A stretch of DNA of 64,000 nucleotides from Eubacteriales bacterium. Its GTDB lineage: Bacteria > Bacillota > Clostridia > Lachnospirales > Lachnospiraceae. Made by a program: the position numbers and the translations under genes. Below, in pieces: positions 16,266-25,120 of this stretch. Positions within the stretch are counted from its first letter, which is position 1. The number at the start of each line of letters is the position of its first letter. Location of the stretch: contig JAUNGV010000003.1 of NCBI GenBank assembly GCA_030524225.1, forward strand, positions 24,445 through 88,444, given 5' to 3'. A model generated the notes under the pieces. The model was not told the DNA's origin. It did no database searches and saw only the letters and a list, made by a program, of their open reading frames with translations.

Positions 16266-18131
16266 GTGAAAAACAAGATGAATTCGATTCGTTCCGGAAT
16301 TGCTTCGCTGCGGGGACGACGCCCTGTCAGGGCACTGTATCTGAACAGAACGGTTGTGTGGCTGACGGTGGCGGGATATGCCGGTTTCATGATTCTGTTT
16401 CTGTGCATGAACTGGTATCTGATCGCGGAGTATCAGAGGGATAATCACACGAGAGAGGCCGGAGCGCTCCGCCAGTATACCGGGCGGGTGGAGGAGGATA
16501 TGAGCGCGCTGGAGGGAATCCTGCGGGATATCTATCTGTATGATGAAGACTTTAACTGGCTGGCCGAGAATGTGAGAGGGGCGCAGAACCGGGAATTGGC
16601 GGAGTTCAGCAGTACGTATTCTATCGTACAGAATCTGAAAAACCGGATGGCACATGACGAATCCATGCACGGATTTTATCTGTTCTACCGCAGCTATGCC
16701 AAGAGCTACTATGGAATTGATATGGTACATATCAAACAAAATGAATCCTATAATCTGAACCGGACGATCCAGCAGATGTTTCAGGAGGAGGATGGGCAGA
16801 CAGGCGGATGGTCAGTGGTCCGGGAGGGAGAGAACAGCTGTCTGCTGCTCTGTTATCCCAAAGGAGCGGCGGCGCTCTTTGGTCTCTACAGTCTGGAGAA
16901 TGCCGGTCAGATCATCGGGGAGTCTCTGGGAGAGACGGCGGCGCAGGTTGTTTTGATGCAGAATGGGTTGGCGCTGCAGAATGAGGAACTGGCGGAGAGC
17001 CTGCGGCTGTCTGAGATTACAGAACAGTATGCGGATTCCTATGAGGGGAGAATCGGGAATCAGTACGTATATGGAAGCAGAATTACCAACACGGATGTCT
17101 GGGTCTTTATGGCGGTGCGGTACAATATATGGAGCGTCATGAACCTGACGCAAATGATTCTGCTGCTGGCCGCCGCAGCCTCGGTGTGCTGTGTTCTCCT
17201 GCTCATCCGGTTTATGAGAAAAGAACTGGCGCAGCCGCTGCGGAGCCTGACGGATGTGATGAACCATCTCCGGCAGGATGGGAGCTATCCGGTGCCGGAG
17301 ACAAAGTTCCGGTTCCGGGAACTGCAGGAAGTCAGTGACACGCTGAAAATCATGGTCGTGGAAATTGAGCGCCAGAAGCAGCGCGCCTATGAGGAAATCA
17401 TCGAGCGGCAGAAGGCGACCATGCAGTATCTCCAGCTGCAGCTCAAACCGCATTTTTATTTAAACGGACTCAAGACGCTCAATGCGTTGGCGGTGGAGCG
17501 TAAGACGGACAAAATGCAGGAACTGATTCTGAGTCTTTCAGAACATCTCCGTTATCTGCTGCAGACGGAAAGAGAGAGGATTTCACTGGGGCGGGAACTT
17601 GATTTTGTGGAAAACTATGTCAGTCTGCAGCGGTATGTGACGGGACGCAGGGTGGAGTGCAGTGTGCAGTGCGATCCGGAGGAAAGAAACTGGGAGGTAC
17701 CGGTGCTCTGTGTTCAGACTTTTGTGGAAAACAGTATTAAATACGCCCGTTTCGGCAGTATGAGCGCGGTGCTGCAGATCACGGTAACAGTGTCCGTTCT
17801 GGAGACGCAGGAGGGGCGTTTTCTGGATCTCGTCATCTCGGATAACGGGCAGGGATATCCGGAAGAGGTTCTGGAGAAGATCAACCGGACGCCGGGTGAC
17901 ATCGCAGCAGAAGGAGACCTGGCCACGACGTGGAGAGAGAATGAGAGCTGGCTGCTGGTGAACGAGGAGAATGTGGGGATCAATAACATCAGACGGCGCT
18001 GCCGTTTCCTGTATGGAAACCGGGCGGAGTACAGTTTCTATAACGACGGCGGCGCGGTCAGCGAGCTGATTTTGCCGGAATATCCGGGGACGGCAGAGGG
18101 GGATACGAATGAATCTGTTACTGGTGGATGA
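16266..18131 (+). CDS. YesM-type sensor histidine kinase (module 1)
   Basis: A 621-residue membrane kinase. GTG 16266 is chosen because CGGAGGGG lies five bases upstream; ATG 16278 is too far. One helix spans residues about 29-51 and a second about 291-316, enclosing a 240-residue external sensor. A HAMP-like linker follows, then the His_kinase domain with phosphoacceptor His in LKPHFYLNGLKTLN near 394, a variant of the usual INPHFLYNTL, and an ATPase domain with N-box VENSIKYA near 487. It overlaps the response regulator gene by 23 bases. The pair probably senses an oligosaccharide outside the cell and controls the transporter genes that follow. A TATACT box lies at 16232. Confidence 0.92.
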   Translation: MKNKMNSIRSGIASLRGRRPVRALYLNRTVVWLTVAGYAGFMILFLCMNWYLIAEYQRDNHTREAGALRQYTGRVEEDMSALEGILRDIYLYDEDFNWLAENVRGAQNRELAEFSSTYSIVQNLKNRMAHDESMHGFYLFYRSYAKSYYGIDMVHIKQNESYNLNRTIQQMFQEEDGQTGGWSVVREGENSCLLLCYPKGAAALFGLYSLENAGQIIGESLGETAAQVVLMQNGLALQNEELAESLRLSEITEQYADSYEGRIGNQYVYGSRITNTDVWVFMAVRYNIWSVMNLTQMILLLAAAASVCCVLLLIRFMRKELAQPLRSLTDVMNHLRQDGSYPVPETKFRFRELQEVSDTLKIMVVEIERQKQRAYEEIIERQKATMQYLQLQLKPHFYLNGLKTLNALAVERKTDKMQELILSLSEHLRYLLQTERERISLGRELDFVENYVSLQRYVTGRRVECSVQCDPEERNWEVPVLCVQTFVENSIKYARFGSMSAVLQITVTVSVLETQEGRFLDLVISDNGQGYPEEVLEKINRTPGDIAAEGDLATTWRENESWLLVNEENVGINNIRRRCRFLYGNRAEYSFYNDGGAVSELILPEYPGTAEGDTNESVTGG

Positions 18132-19431
18132 TCAGAAGGAAATCTTAAAGAGTCTGCGGGAGGGAATCGCATGGGAGACTCTTCCGGTGGAGCGAATCTA
18201 TACGGCGACCAGCGCGATGGAGGCCAAGCTGGTGATGATGAACTTTCCGGTGGATGTGCTGCTGACGGACATCGAGATGCCGGAGGAAAACGGTCTGAGT
18301 CTGGCAGCATGGGCGAGGGAGAATGTGACGGATCTGGAAATCGTGTTCCTGACCTCTCACCCTGATTTTTCCTATGCGCAGGAAGCGCTGCGGCTGGGGA
18401 GTTTCGACTATATTCTTCAGCCGGTACGGTACACGGACGTGGAGGCGGTGCTGCGCCGCGTGCAGGGACAACTGGAGAAGAGACGCAGTATCCGGCGGCT
18501 GGAACGCACGAGAGATCTGATGGCGGAACAGAGGGGGACGATTCTGGACGCCATGCTCTCCAAGACGCTGGCGGGCAAGACGGAGGATGCCAATCTGATT
18601 TTTGCCCATTTTGCGCAGATTCTGGAGGAGGAATGCGGCGGCTGCCGCGTGATGCCGCTGCTGATCCAGATCCAGCGCTGGAAAAAAATCACGGATACAT
18701 GGGATGAAAATCTGGTGCGGATGGCGCTGGCGAACGTACTGGGGGAGTTGTTCGAGACATATAAGGTGCAGGCATTTGTCTCAATTGTCAGGGAGAACCG
18801 ATACTGGTGCTTTCTGGTGTATCCGGGTGAGCTGCCGCAGGAGGAGATTTTCTGGCAGAAACTGGAGGAATTTTACGGATTTATTCATCATCATATGGAC
18901 TTCTCAGTGAGCGTCTACTGCGGAGGAGTGTTTGCGGGACTGCCGCAGGAAGAGCGGGATGGGGAAACGGATGGTGTGCCTCTCTGGGGAGAGTGTTTGA
19001 CGCCGGATCTCGTCGCGGTGATCGAGGGGCTGCGTGAACTGGCGGATACCAACACGGAGAAAAGGACGGGGGTATTCCGGGAAGTGACCGGGAAAGCGGA
19101 GACTTCCGAGGAAGAGGACTGTGTGGCGACGGCGATCGAATATGTGAAGCGCAATATCGGGAAGAATATTCTGCGCAGCGAGGTGGCGGAGCAGGTGCAT
19201 CTGAACGAGGAATATTTCTCCCGTCTGTTCAAGGCAAAGACAGGAGTGACCTTTAAGGATTACGTTCTGATCGAGAAAATGAACACGGCCAAGAAACTGC
19301 TGGCGACGACGAAGCTGTCTGTGGGAATCGTCGCCTCCAAGGTTGGCTTTGACAATTTCTCCCATTTTTCCAAAATGTTCAAAAAAATCACCGATCAGAC
19401 GCCGCAGGAATATCGGAAACAGGCGGAGTGA
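18109..19431 (+). CDS. YesN-type response regulator with AraC output domain (module 1)
   Basis: A 440-residue protein starting at ATG 18109 within the kinase gene. The receiver domain spans residues 1-120, with the acidic pair in LLVDDQKE, phosphoacceptor Asp54 in LLTDIEMPEENG, and the conserved Lys position replaced by Gln in DYILQPVRY. That lysine is normally conserved in receivers, so the change is worth noting. A middle region of unknown fold follows. The last 100 residues are an AraC-type double helix-turn-helix (SEVAEQVHLNEEYFSRLFKA, then IVASKVGFDNFSHFSKMFKK). It should activate the binding-protein gene 284 bases downstream. Confidence 0.92.
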   Translation: MNLLLVDDQKEILKSLREGIAWETLPVERIYTATSAMEAKLVMMNFPVDVLLTDIEMPEENGLSLAAWARENVTDLEIVFLTSHPDFSYAQEALRLGSFDYILQPVRYTDVEAVLRRVQGQLEKRRSIRRLERTRDLMAEQRGTILDAMLSKTLAGKTEDANLIFAHFAQILEEECGGCRVMPLLIQIQRWKKITDTWDENLVRMALANVLGELFETYKVQAFVSIVRENRYWCFLVYPGELPQEEIFWQKLEEFYGFIHHHMDFSVSVYCGGVFAGLPQEERDGETDGVPLWGECLTPDLVAVIEGLRELADTNTEKRTGVFREVTGKAETSEEEDCVATAIEYVKRNIGKNILRSEVAEQVHLNEEYFSRLFKAKTGVTFKDYVLIEKMNTAKKLLATTKLSVGIVASKVGFDNFSHFSKMFKKITDQTPQEYRKQAE

Positions 19432-19514
19432 GGAGGAAGAAGAAAGGATGCTGCGACTGCGGCGGCGTAGGAATAGGAGACCGTTGTGGGGGCGGGGAAT
19501 GTGCGGTTCTGAAA

Positions 19515-19547
19515 GTCACAAAAACAATAATGGAACCTCACAAAAAG
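19515..19547 (+). promoter_or_regulatory. Candidate binding site for the module 1 response regulator
   Basis: The direct repeats TCACAAAAACA (19515-19525) and TCACAAAAAGA (19537-19547) are 22 bases apart, two helical turns, and lie 170 bases upstream of the transporter operon. AraC-type dimers often bind such direct repeats. No clear -35/-10 pair was identified. Confidence 0.4.
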
Positions 19548-19715
19548 AACAAAACAGGGAAAGTCGGTGGAAAAATGACAACGACAATGTCATGAAAAGC
19601 AAAAAGGGAATCATGAAAATTACAGATCCTTCCGGGACATCCGGGTAAAATAGAGACAACAGAAAACGACGTAAGACAAGTCGTACAGCAGGGGATTATG
19701 AAGGAGGAAATCTGG

Positions 19716-21209
19716 ATGAGAAGAGGCAAGAGAGTACTGGCGGGAATCTGCGCGGCGGTGATGGCATTTTCGCTGGCAGCGTGTTCTTCGGGAGGATCAG
19801 GAGAAACTTCCGGTGCATCGGGAGACGCGGCGGGAAGTTCTGCGGAATCCGGCGCGGAAATCAAGACAGTGAGCTTTGCACTGCCGACCGCTTATGATAC
19901 GCCGGACGGAGAACTGGTACAGGACGCAATTAACGCGATTACGGAAGAGAAATACGGCATTCATTTCAACATTTCCTATGTGGCGACGGGCAACTGGCAG
20001 CAGCAGTCCAACCTGCTTCTGACCGGCGATGAGGTAGATGTTGTGGCACTGTTCATGACGCCTCTGGCGACATACGTCAAGAACGGACAGGTCGCGGATC
20101 TGACCGATTACTACGCCAATGCTTCCGAGGAGTTTCGCTCAATCTGGAGCGAGGACGAGATGAAGGGCACCAGCATTAACGGAAAGATTTATGGTATTCC
20201 GAATTTCCGTAACTTCGGCAATTATTTCGGCCTGAATATTGATGAGGAGATTGCGGCGGAGTTCGGGATTGAGAACGGGCAGAAGCTCACAATGGAGGAA
20301 GTGGACGCGTTTCTTCAGGAGGCGCACGCGAAGTATCCGGATCGCTACGGTCTGGCGCCGCAGGGCGGCACCTGCCTGATTACCCAGTGGACATGGGATG
20401 GTCTCGGGGACAGCAATTACATCGGCGTTCTGTCGGATCGCGGGCAGACGACGACAGTCGAGAATATTTTCAATACGGACGACTTCGTGGAGTTCTGCAC
20501 CTGGGCGCGCAAGTGGTACAACGAAGGCATGATCATGCAGGACATTTTGAGCAACACCGAGGCGTGGCAGCCGATGATCCAGAATAAGAAGGCGATTGCG
20601 GCATTTGACAATTACGGTGTCAATGCAGTAGCAGGTATGATCCGCACCGTGATCATTGAGCCCTGGTCGGTCTCCAACTCCTATTCTGATCTGAGCTACG
20701 GCATCAATGCGAACTCGAAGGATAAGGATGCTGCGTGGCAGGCGATGGAGATTCTGTACACAGACCAGGAGGTTTCGATCCTGCTGAATGATGGCATCGA
20801 GGGAACGCATTATGTAAAGAATGAAGACGGCACAATCTCCTTTGTGGACGGCAAGACGGCGTCTGATGTCGGTTACGGCATGGCAGATCTGTACTGGATC
20901 ACTCCGTATTCGGCGAACAGCTACCCGCTGGATATCAATGGACCGGATTTCTTCACTGATCTTCTTGAATTCAACGAGAATACGCAGAAATCTCAGGCAT
21001 TTGGTTTTGCCTTTGATATTACGCCGGTGACGGATCAGTACGCAGCCTGCTCCAATATCATGCTGAAATATTTCAAGCCGCTTCTCTCCGGTGCGGTCGA
21101 TGTGGAGAGCACGATTCAGCAGGCCAACGAGGAACTGGCGGCGGCAGGCGTAGATGAGGTCATTGCGGAGAAACAGAGACAGCTCGACGAGTTCCTGGCA
21201 CAGCAGTAA
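19716..21209 (+). CDS. Sugar ABC transporter substrate-binding lipoprotein (Lpl type, module 1)
   Basis: A 497-residue extracellular binding protein. ATG 19716 is preferred over in-frame ATG 19698 because AAGGAGGAA lies between them. The signal peptide ends with lipobox LAAC at Cys21, followed by a Ser/Gly linker. The body has the two-lobe family 1 fold (QDAINAITEEKYGIHFNISY, GKIYGIPNFRNFGNYFGLNI). The typical C-terminus of Lpl-type proteins is present (EEVIAEKQRQLDEFLAQ). With the two permeases it should import oligosaccharides. Its neighbours GH5 and GH78 suggest a glucan or rhamnose-containing ligand. The ATPase is missing here, as is usual for these transporters, which share an MsmX-like ATPase. 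Confidence 0.93.
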   Translation: MRRGKRVLAGICAAVMAFSLAACSSGGSGETSGASGDAAGSSAESGAEIKTVSFALPTAYDTPDGELVQDAINAITEEKYGIHFNISYVATGNWQQQSNLLLTGDEVDVVALFMTPLATYVKNGQVADLTDYYANASEEFRSIWSEDEMKGTSINGKIYGIPNFRNFGNYFGLNIDEEIAAEFGIENGQKLTMEEVDAFLQEAHAKYPDRYGLAPQGGTCLITQWTWDGLGDSNYIGVLSDRGQTTTVENIFNTDDFVEFCTWARKWYNEGMIMQDILSNTEAWQPMIQNKKAIAAFDNYGVNAVAGMIRTVIIEPWSVSNSYSDLSYGINANSKDKDAAWQAMEILYTDQEVSILLNDGIEGTHYVKNEDGTISFVDGKTASDVGYGMADLYWITPYSANSYPLDINGPDFFTDLLEFNENTQKSQAFGFAFDITPVTDQYAACSNIMLKYFKPLLSGAVDVESTIQQANEELAAAGVDEVIAEKQRQLDEFLAQQ

Positions 21210-21262
21210 GAGGAATAATACAGAATAAAAAGAAAGCAGTATAGAGTTTTCAGCGAATCGAT

Positions 21263-21334
21263 AACGCCGCGCAGAGCGCTTCCATGTAAATGCAGATCTA
21301 CAGCAGTCGGGAAGATCCCTGCCGCGGCGTTTTT
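21263..21334 (+). terminator. Terminator-like stem between binding-protein and permease genes
   Basis: AACGCCGCG (21263-21271) and CGCGGCGTT (21323-21331) are inverted and followed by TTTTT. The position favours partial termination, giving more binding protein than permease. Confidence 0.55.
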
Positions 21335-21401
21335 GCTGCCTGATTCCGGTCAGAAAGCGGGCAGCGGACTGATTACAGAGTGTTTACGGATGGAGGTTAC
21401 G

Positions 21402-22346
21402 ATGGAAAAACAGACAACCATTGCCGCAAAAAAAAGAGGCAGAATGGGAAAATGGAAAATGACGATCGCGTTGTTCTCCATGATGCTGCCGGGCTTTATC
21501 TACCTGATTATCAACAATTATATCCCGATGGCGGGACTGGTGATCGCATTCAAGAGGTTTGATTACAGTCTGGGCATGTGGGCCAGCCCATGGGCGGGAC
21601 TGAGCAACTTTACCTATCTGTTCAAGACGAATGACGCGATGAATATCATGCGCAACACGATCCTGTACAATCTGGTGTTCATTGCACTGGGGCATCTGGT
21701 GGCGGTGACCGTGGCTATCATGCTCAACTTCCTGCGCGGCAATATGAACAAAAAAGTGTATCAGACACTGATCCTTGTTCCATATCTGATCTCCATGGTC
21801 GTGGTCTCCTATATCGTGTTCGCGTTTCTGAGTCAGGAGAATGGATTTGTAAACAAGGTGATCGAGGCGTTCGGCGGGCAGCCGATCAGCTGGTACACGC
21901 AGGCGAAGTACTGGCCTGTCATTCTGACGATCGTCAATCTGTGGAAGGGATTTGGATACTCCAGTATTATTTATTACGCAACGGTCATCAGCATCGATTC
22001 CTCTCTTTATGAAGCGGCCCGGGTGGACGGAGCAGGCGTGTGGCGTCAGATCTGGCACGTCACGCTGCCGGGACTGCGCGGAACGATCATTACGATGGTA
22101 CTGCTGGCGATCGGGCGTATGTTCTACTCTGATTTCGGACTCTTCTATCAGGTGCCGATGCGCTCCGGTCTGATCTCATCGGCGACGGATACGATCGACG
22201 TATACGTCTACAAGGCGCTGACACAGCTCAACGATGTGGGACGCGCTTCGGCGGCGGGCTTTTTACAGTCGGTACTCGGCTTTGCCCTCGTCCTGACCGT
22301 CAACTTTATTGTCCGTAAAATCGACAAAGAGAACGCGCTGTTTTAG
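21402..22346 (+). CDS. Sugar ABC transporter permease, LplB type (module 1)
   Basis: A 314-residue inner-membrane protein with six predicted helices, starting at ATG 21402 after GGAGG (an in-frame ATG at 21390 lacks a site). The N-terminus is cationic, then MTIALFSMMLPGFIYLIINN is the first helix. The EAA loop that contacts the ATPase is SLYEAARVDGAGVWRQIWHV TLPG near residues 205-228. The family signature FKRFDYSLGMW follows helix 1. It pairs with the next gene's permease and the preceding binding protein. The LplB family handles complex glycans or lipo-oligosaccharides. Confidence 0.92.
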   Translation: MEKQTTIAAKKRGRMGKWKMTIALFSMMLPGFIYLIINNYIPMAGLVIAFKRFDYSLGMWASPWAGLSNFTYLFKTNDAMNIMRNTILYNLVFIALGHLVAVTVAIMLNFLRGNMNKKVYQTLILVPYLISMVVVSYIVFAFLSQENGFVNKVIEAFGGQPISWYTQAKYWPVILTIVNLWKGFGYSSIIYYATVISIDSSLYEAARVDGAGVWRQIWHVTLPGLRGTIITMVLLAIGRMFYSDFGLFYQVPMRSGLISSATDTIDVYVYKALTQLNDVGRASAAGFLQSVLGFALVLTVNFIVRKIDKENALF

Positions 22347-22367
22347 GAAAGGGGAATGGAGATTACT

Positions 22368-23255
22368 ATGGGATCTAAGCGAAAAGGCGGTCAGATTGTC
22401 TTAAATATTATTTTTGTTCTGCTGGTTGTGGCGGCAGTAGCGCCGTTCCTGCTGCTGCTGTCCTCCTCACTGACGGATGAGGCGACGCTGGTGCAGAGCG
22501 GTTACAATTTTATTCCGAAAAAATTCAGTCTCGGCTCCTATATTTATCTGCTGGACAGCGGAGAAAAGATCATGAGAGGTTATGGCATCACGGTATTTGT
22601 GACGCTGGTGGGGACGGTGCTCAGTGTGCTCTTCACGATCATGTTCGCGTATCCGCTCTCGAGAAAGGAGCTTCCGTTCCGGTATCTGGTGTCGTTCTTC
22701 GTGTTCTTTACGATGCTCTTCAACGGCGGTCTGATTCCGTCCTATATGATGTGGACGCAGATGTTCCATGTCAAGAATACGCTGTGGGCGCTGATTTTCC
22801 CGAGCCTTCTGATGAATGGATTCTATATCATTATGATGCGCTCTTTCTTCACCGCGAGTATTCCGGACGCCCTGATTGAGGCGGCGCGGATCGACGGCTG
22901 CGGGGAGTACGGGATTCTGTTCAAGATCGTGCTGCCGCTCTCGAAGCCAATGCTGGCGACGATTTCCCTGATGGTGGGACTGGGCTACTGGAACGACTGG
23001 ACGAACAGCCTGTACTATGTCACTGATGAGAAGCTGTTCAGCATTCAGGCGATTCTGAACACGATCATCACGAACATCCAGTTCCTGACCAGCGGTCAGA
23101 GTGCGGCGATACAGAGCTCCGCGGCGTCGGCTCTGCCGAGCGTGGGCATCCGCATGGCAATCGCCGTGATCGGTGTGATTCCGGTGCTGTGTATCTATCC
23201 GTTCTTCCAGAAATATTTCGTCAAGGGAATTGTGGTAGGCGGTGTGAAGGGATAA
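22368..23255 (+). CDS. Sugar ABC transporter permease, LplC type (module 1)
   Basis: A 295-residue permease of the UgpE/LplC family. ATG 22368 is preferred because its GGAGATTACTATGG context repeats before neighbouring genes; ATG 22356 is an alternative adding four residues. Helix 1 is VLNIIFVLLVVAAVAPFLLL. The EAA motif lies at ALIEAARIDGCGEYGILFKI, followed by VLPLSKP. The C-terminus QKYFVKGIVVGGVKG is diagnostic of this family. It begins 21 bases after the upstream permease and forms the heterodimeric channel with it. Confidence 0.92.
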   Translation: MGSKRKGGQIVLNIIFVLLVVAAVAPFLLLLSSSLTDEATLVQSGYNFIPKKFSLGSYIYLLDSGEKIMRGYGITVFVTLVGTVLSVLFTIMFAYPLSRKELPFRYLVSFFVFFTMLFNGGLIPSYMMWTQMFHVKNTLWALIFPSLLMNGFYIIMMRSFFTASIPDALIEAARIDGCGEYGILFKIVLPLSKPMLATISLMVGLGYWNDWTNSLYYVTDEKLFSIQAILNTIITNIQFLTSGQSAAIQSSAASALPSVGIRMAIAVIGVIPVLCIYPFFQKYFVKGIVVGGVKG

Positions 23256-23301
23256 AATAAAAACTAAATTGGAACAGAGAATCAATCGTATGCACATACG
23301 T

Positions 23302-23329
23302 AGAAGCAGCGCCGAAGGGCGCTGCTTCT
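23302..23329 (+). other. Intercistronic hairpin between permease and GH5 genes
   Basis: A perfect 12-bp stem (AGAAGCAGCGCC with GGCGCTGCTTCT) with a GAAG tetraloop. There is no T-tract, so it is more likely an RNA-stability element than a full terminator. Confidence 0.55.
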
Positions 23330-23372
23330 GCAGTGGGATGGGGAGGTTTGTTGCCACGGAAGGGAGATTACT

Positions 23373-25031
23373 ATGGGGTTTGTCAGGACAAAAGGAACAC
23401 AGATTGTGGATGGAAACGGGGAGCGCCTGATTCTGCGGGGATACGGACACGGAGACTGGATGAATCCGGAGCCGTTTATGATGGGAATTCCGTTTTCAAT
23501 GGATATGAAGAATCAGCAGGGATTCCGGCAGCCGACACGGTTTGACCGGGCGAGAATGGTGGATTACGGCCTGCGCCAGCTCTGCGGAAGCGCATATGCG
23601 GAGAGTTTCTGGCCCAGATGGATGCGGGCGCAGCTGGGGGAGGCGGATATTGCGCGGATGGCGCAGCTGGGCTATAACTCCGTGCGGCTGCCGCTGAATG
23701 CGTGGCATTTCATGCCGGAAGAGCCGGAAATTTCATTCCGGGAGGAGACGTTTGCAATTCTGGACGAGGTTCTCGCATGGTGCGAGGCACACGGGGTCTA
23801 TGCGATTCTGGATCTCCACGCGGCGCCGGGCGGTCAGTCCGGTCTCGGGTGCGACGATGGAATCGATGACCGGGCGCAGATGTTCGCGGAGCCGGAGAGC
23901 AGGGAGAGGACGATCCGCCTCTGGGAAGAGATTGCATCCCGTTATGTACAGCGGGAGATTATCGCGGGGTACGATCTGCTCAACGAGCCGCTCTCCGGCG
24001 CGGGGATGGCGGAGCGCTGCGGAGAGCTCGCTGCCTTTTACGACGAGCTGATTCCCCGCATCCGCCGCGTGGACAGGAATCACATGGTTATGCTCGAGGG
24101 GAGCTGCTTTTCGATGGATCTGGATATTTTCGATCACGACTATGATCCGGAGACGCATAACTGGTGTATCGCGACGCATTTCTACGGCTTCTCGCCGCAG
24201 CTGCGGGAGCTGTACCGCTTCCTCTGGGCGGGCCGTCAGTGCGGCGTTCCGGTCTGGATCGGAGAGGGCGGAACCGGGCCGGTGGAGAACGCCGTGTTCT
24301 ATCAGATCGCAGAGGAATTCGACATGGGGTATGCGCTCTGGTCGTGGAAAGGAGCAAGACAACGGGACGGCTACAATCTGGGCGTCGTGGAGCGGCCTCT
24401 GCCGGAGGGCTGGGATCAGATCGTCGCTTACATCGCAGAGGGCGGACCGCGGCCATCGTATGCGCGGGCACAGGAGATTTTTGACGAGCTGATTGAAAAC
24501 TCCCGTCTGGAACACTGTACAGTGGATGAGACAATTCACCGCTACAATACGCGCCGGGCTGGGATCGAGCTTCCTGCGGCGGGCTACGATCAGGGACGTC
24601 CCGGCAGGGAGGCGATTCTGGGACACTGGCAGCTGGGCAATCCCTTCGGCTACCGGACAGAGAATCCCGTGAAGCTGACGCTGCGCGACGGGGCGAGGAT
24701 TCCGCTGCACAAGGTGGTCTTTGAGGATTCCAGACCGGAGAGAAAGCCGCTGGAGGAACTGCTGCTGGAACTGACAGCGGGCGAGTATGTGGAGTATACG
24801 ATCCGGGAGGTGTGCAGAGTCAGCGTGACGGCGCGCGCCCTGACAGACGGCGCGGCGATTGTCCTCTCGGCAGGCGGCAGAGAAGAGACATGCGAAGTCG
24901 GCAGGACACAGGAAATGACGTCCTGCGGCGCGCTGGCGGTGACGGAGCAGGAGGGCGCAGTCGTGCGGCTGTTCTGCAAAGCGGGAACCGTGCAGGTGGA
25001 TAAGGTTAGATTTGAGAGAGATACCGAGTAA
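23373..25031 (+). CDS. Glycoside hydrolase family 5 (cellulase-like) enzyme
   Basis: A 552-residue cytoplasmic protein, start ATG 23373 after AAGGGAGATTACT. Residues 1-380 are a GH5 barrel: an early ILRGYGHGDWMNPE, LDLHAAPGGQSG in the middle, the acid/base Glu in YDLLNEPLSG near residue 207, and the nucleophile Glu in WIGEGGTGP near 298. The last 170 residues look like a beta-sandwich accessory domain. There is no secretion signal, so it should act on imported beta-linked oligosaccharides. It follows the transporter permeases and precedes a GH78 gene, so the cluster may target a mixed rhamnose/glucose glycan. The exact linkage specificity cannot be read from the sequence. Confidence 0.88.
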   Translation: MGFVRTKGTQIVDGNGERLILRGYGHGDWMNPEPFMMGIPFSMDMKNQQGFRQPTRFDRARMVDYGLRQLCGSAYAESFWPRWMRAQLGEADIARMAQLGYNSVRLPLNAWHFMPEEPEISFREETFAILDEVLAWCEAHGVYAILDLHAAPGGQSGLGCDDGIDDRAQMFAEPESRERTIRLWEEIASRYVQREIIAGYDLLNEPLSGAGMAERCGELAAFYDELIPRIRRVDRNHMVMLEGSCFSMDLDIFDHDYDPETHNWCIATHFYGFSPQLRELYRFLWAGRQCGVPVWIGEGGTGPVENAVFYQIAEEFDMGYALWSWKGARQRDGYNLGVVERPLPEGWDQIVAYIAEGGPRPSYARAQEIFDELIENSRLEHCTVDETIHRYNTRRAGIELPAAGYDQGRPGREAILGHWQLGNPFGYRTENPVKLTLRDGARIPLHKVVFEDSRPERKPLEELLLELTAGEYVEYTIREVCRVSVTARALTDGAAIVLSAGGREETCEVGRTQEMTSCGALAVTEQEGAVVRLFCKAGTVQVDKVRFERDTE

Positions 25032-25059
25032 AAACGGAAGACAGTGATCAGGAAAAGGG

Positions 25060-25092
25060 CTCTGCCGGAGCGGGGAAGCCGCTGCGGCAGGG
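25060..25092 (+). other. Intercistronic hairpin between GH5 and GH78 genes
   Basis: CTGCCGGAGCGG and CCGCTGCGGCAG form an interrupted stem around a short loop. It has no T-tract and may stabilise or pause the operon transcript. Confidence 0.4.
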
Positions 25093-25120
25093 CAGACACG
25101 GGCAGGAAGCAGGAGGCGTT

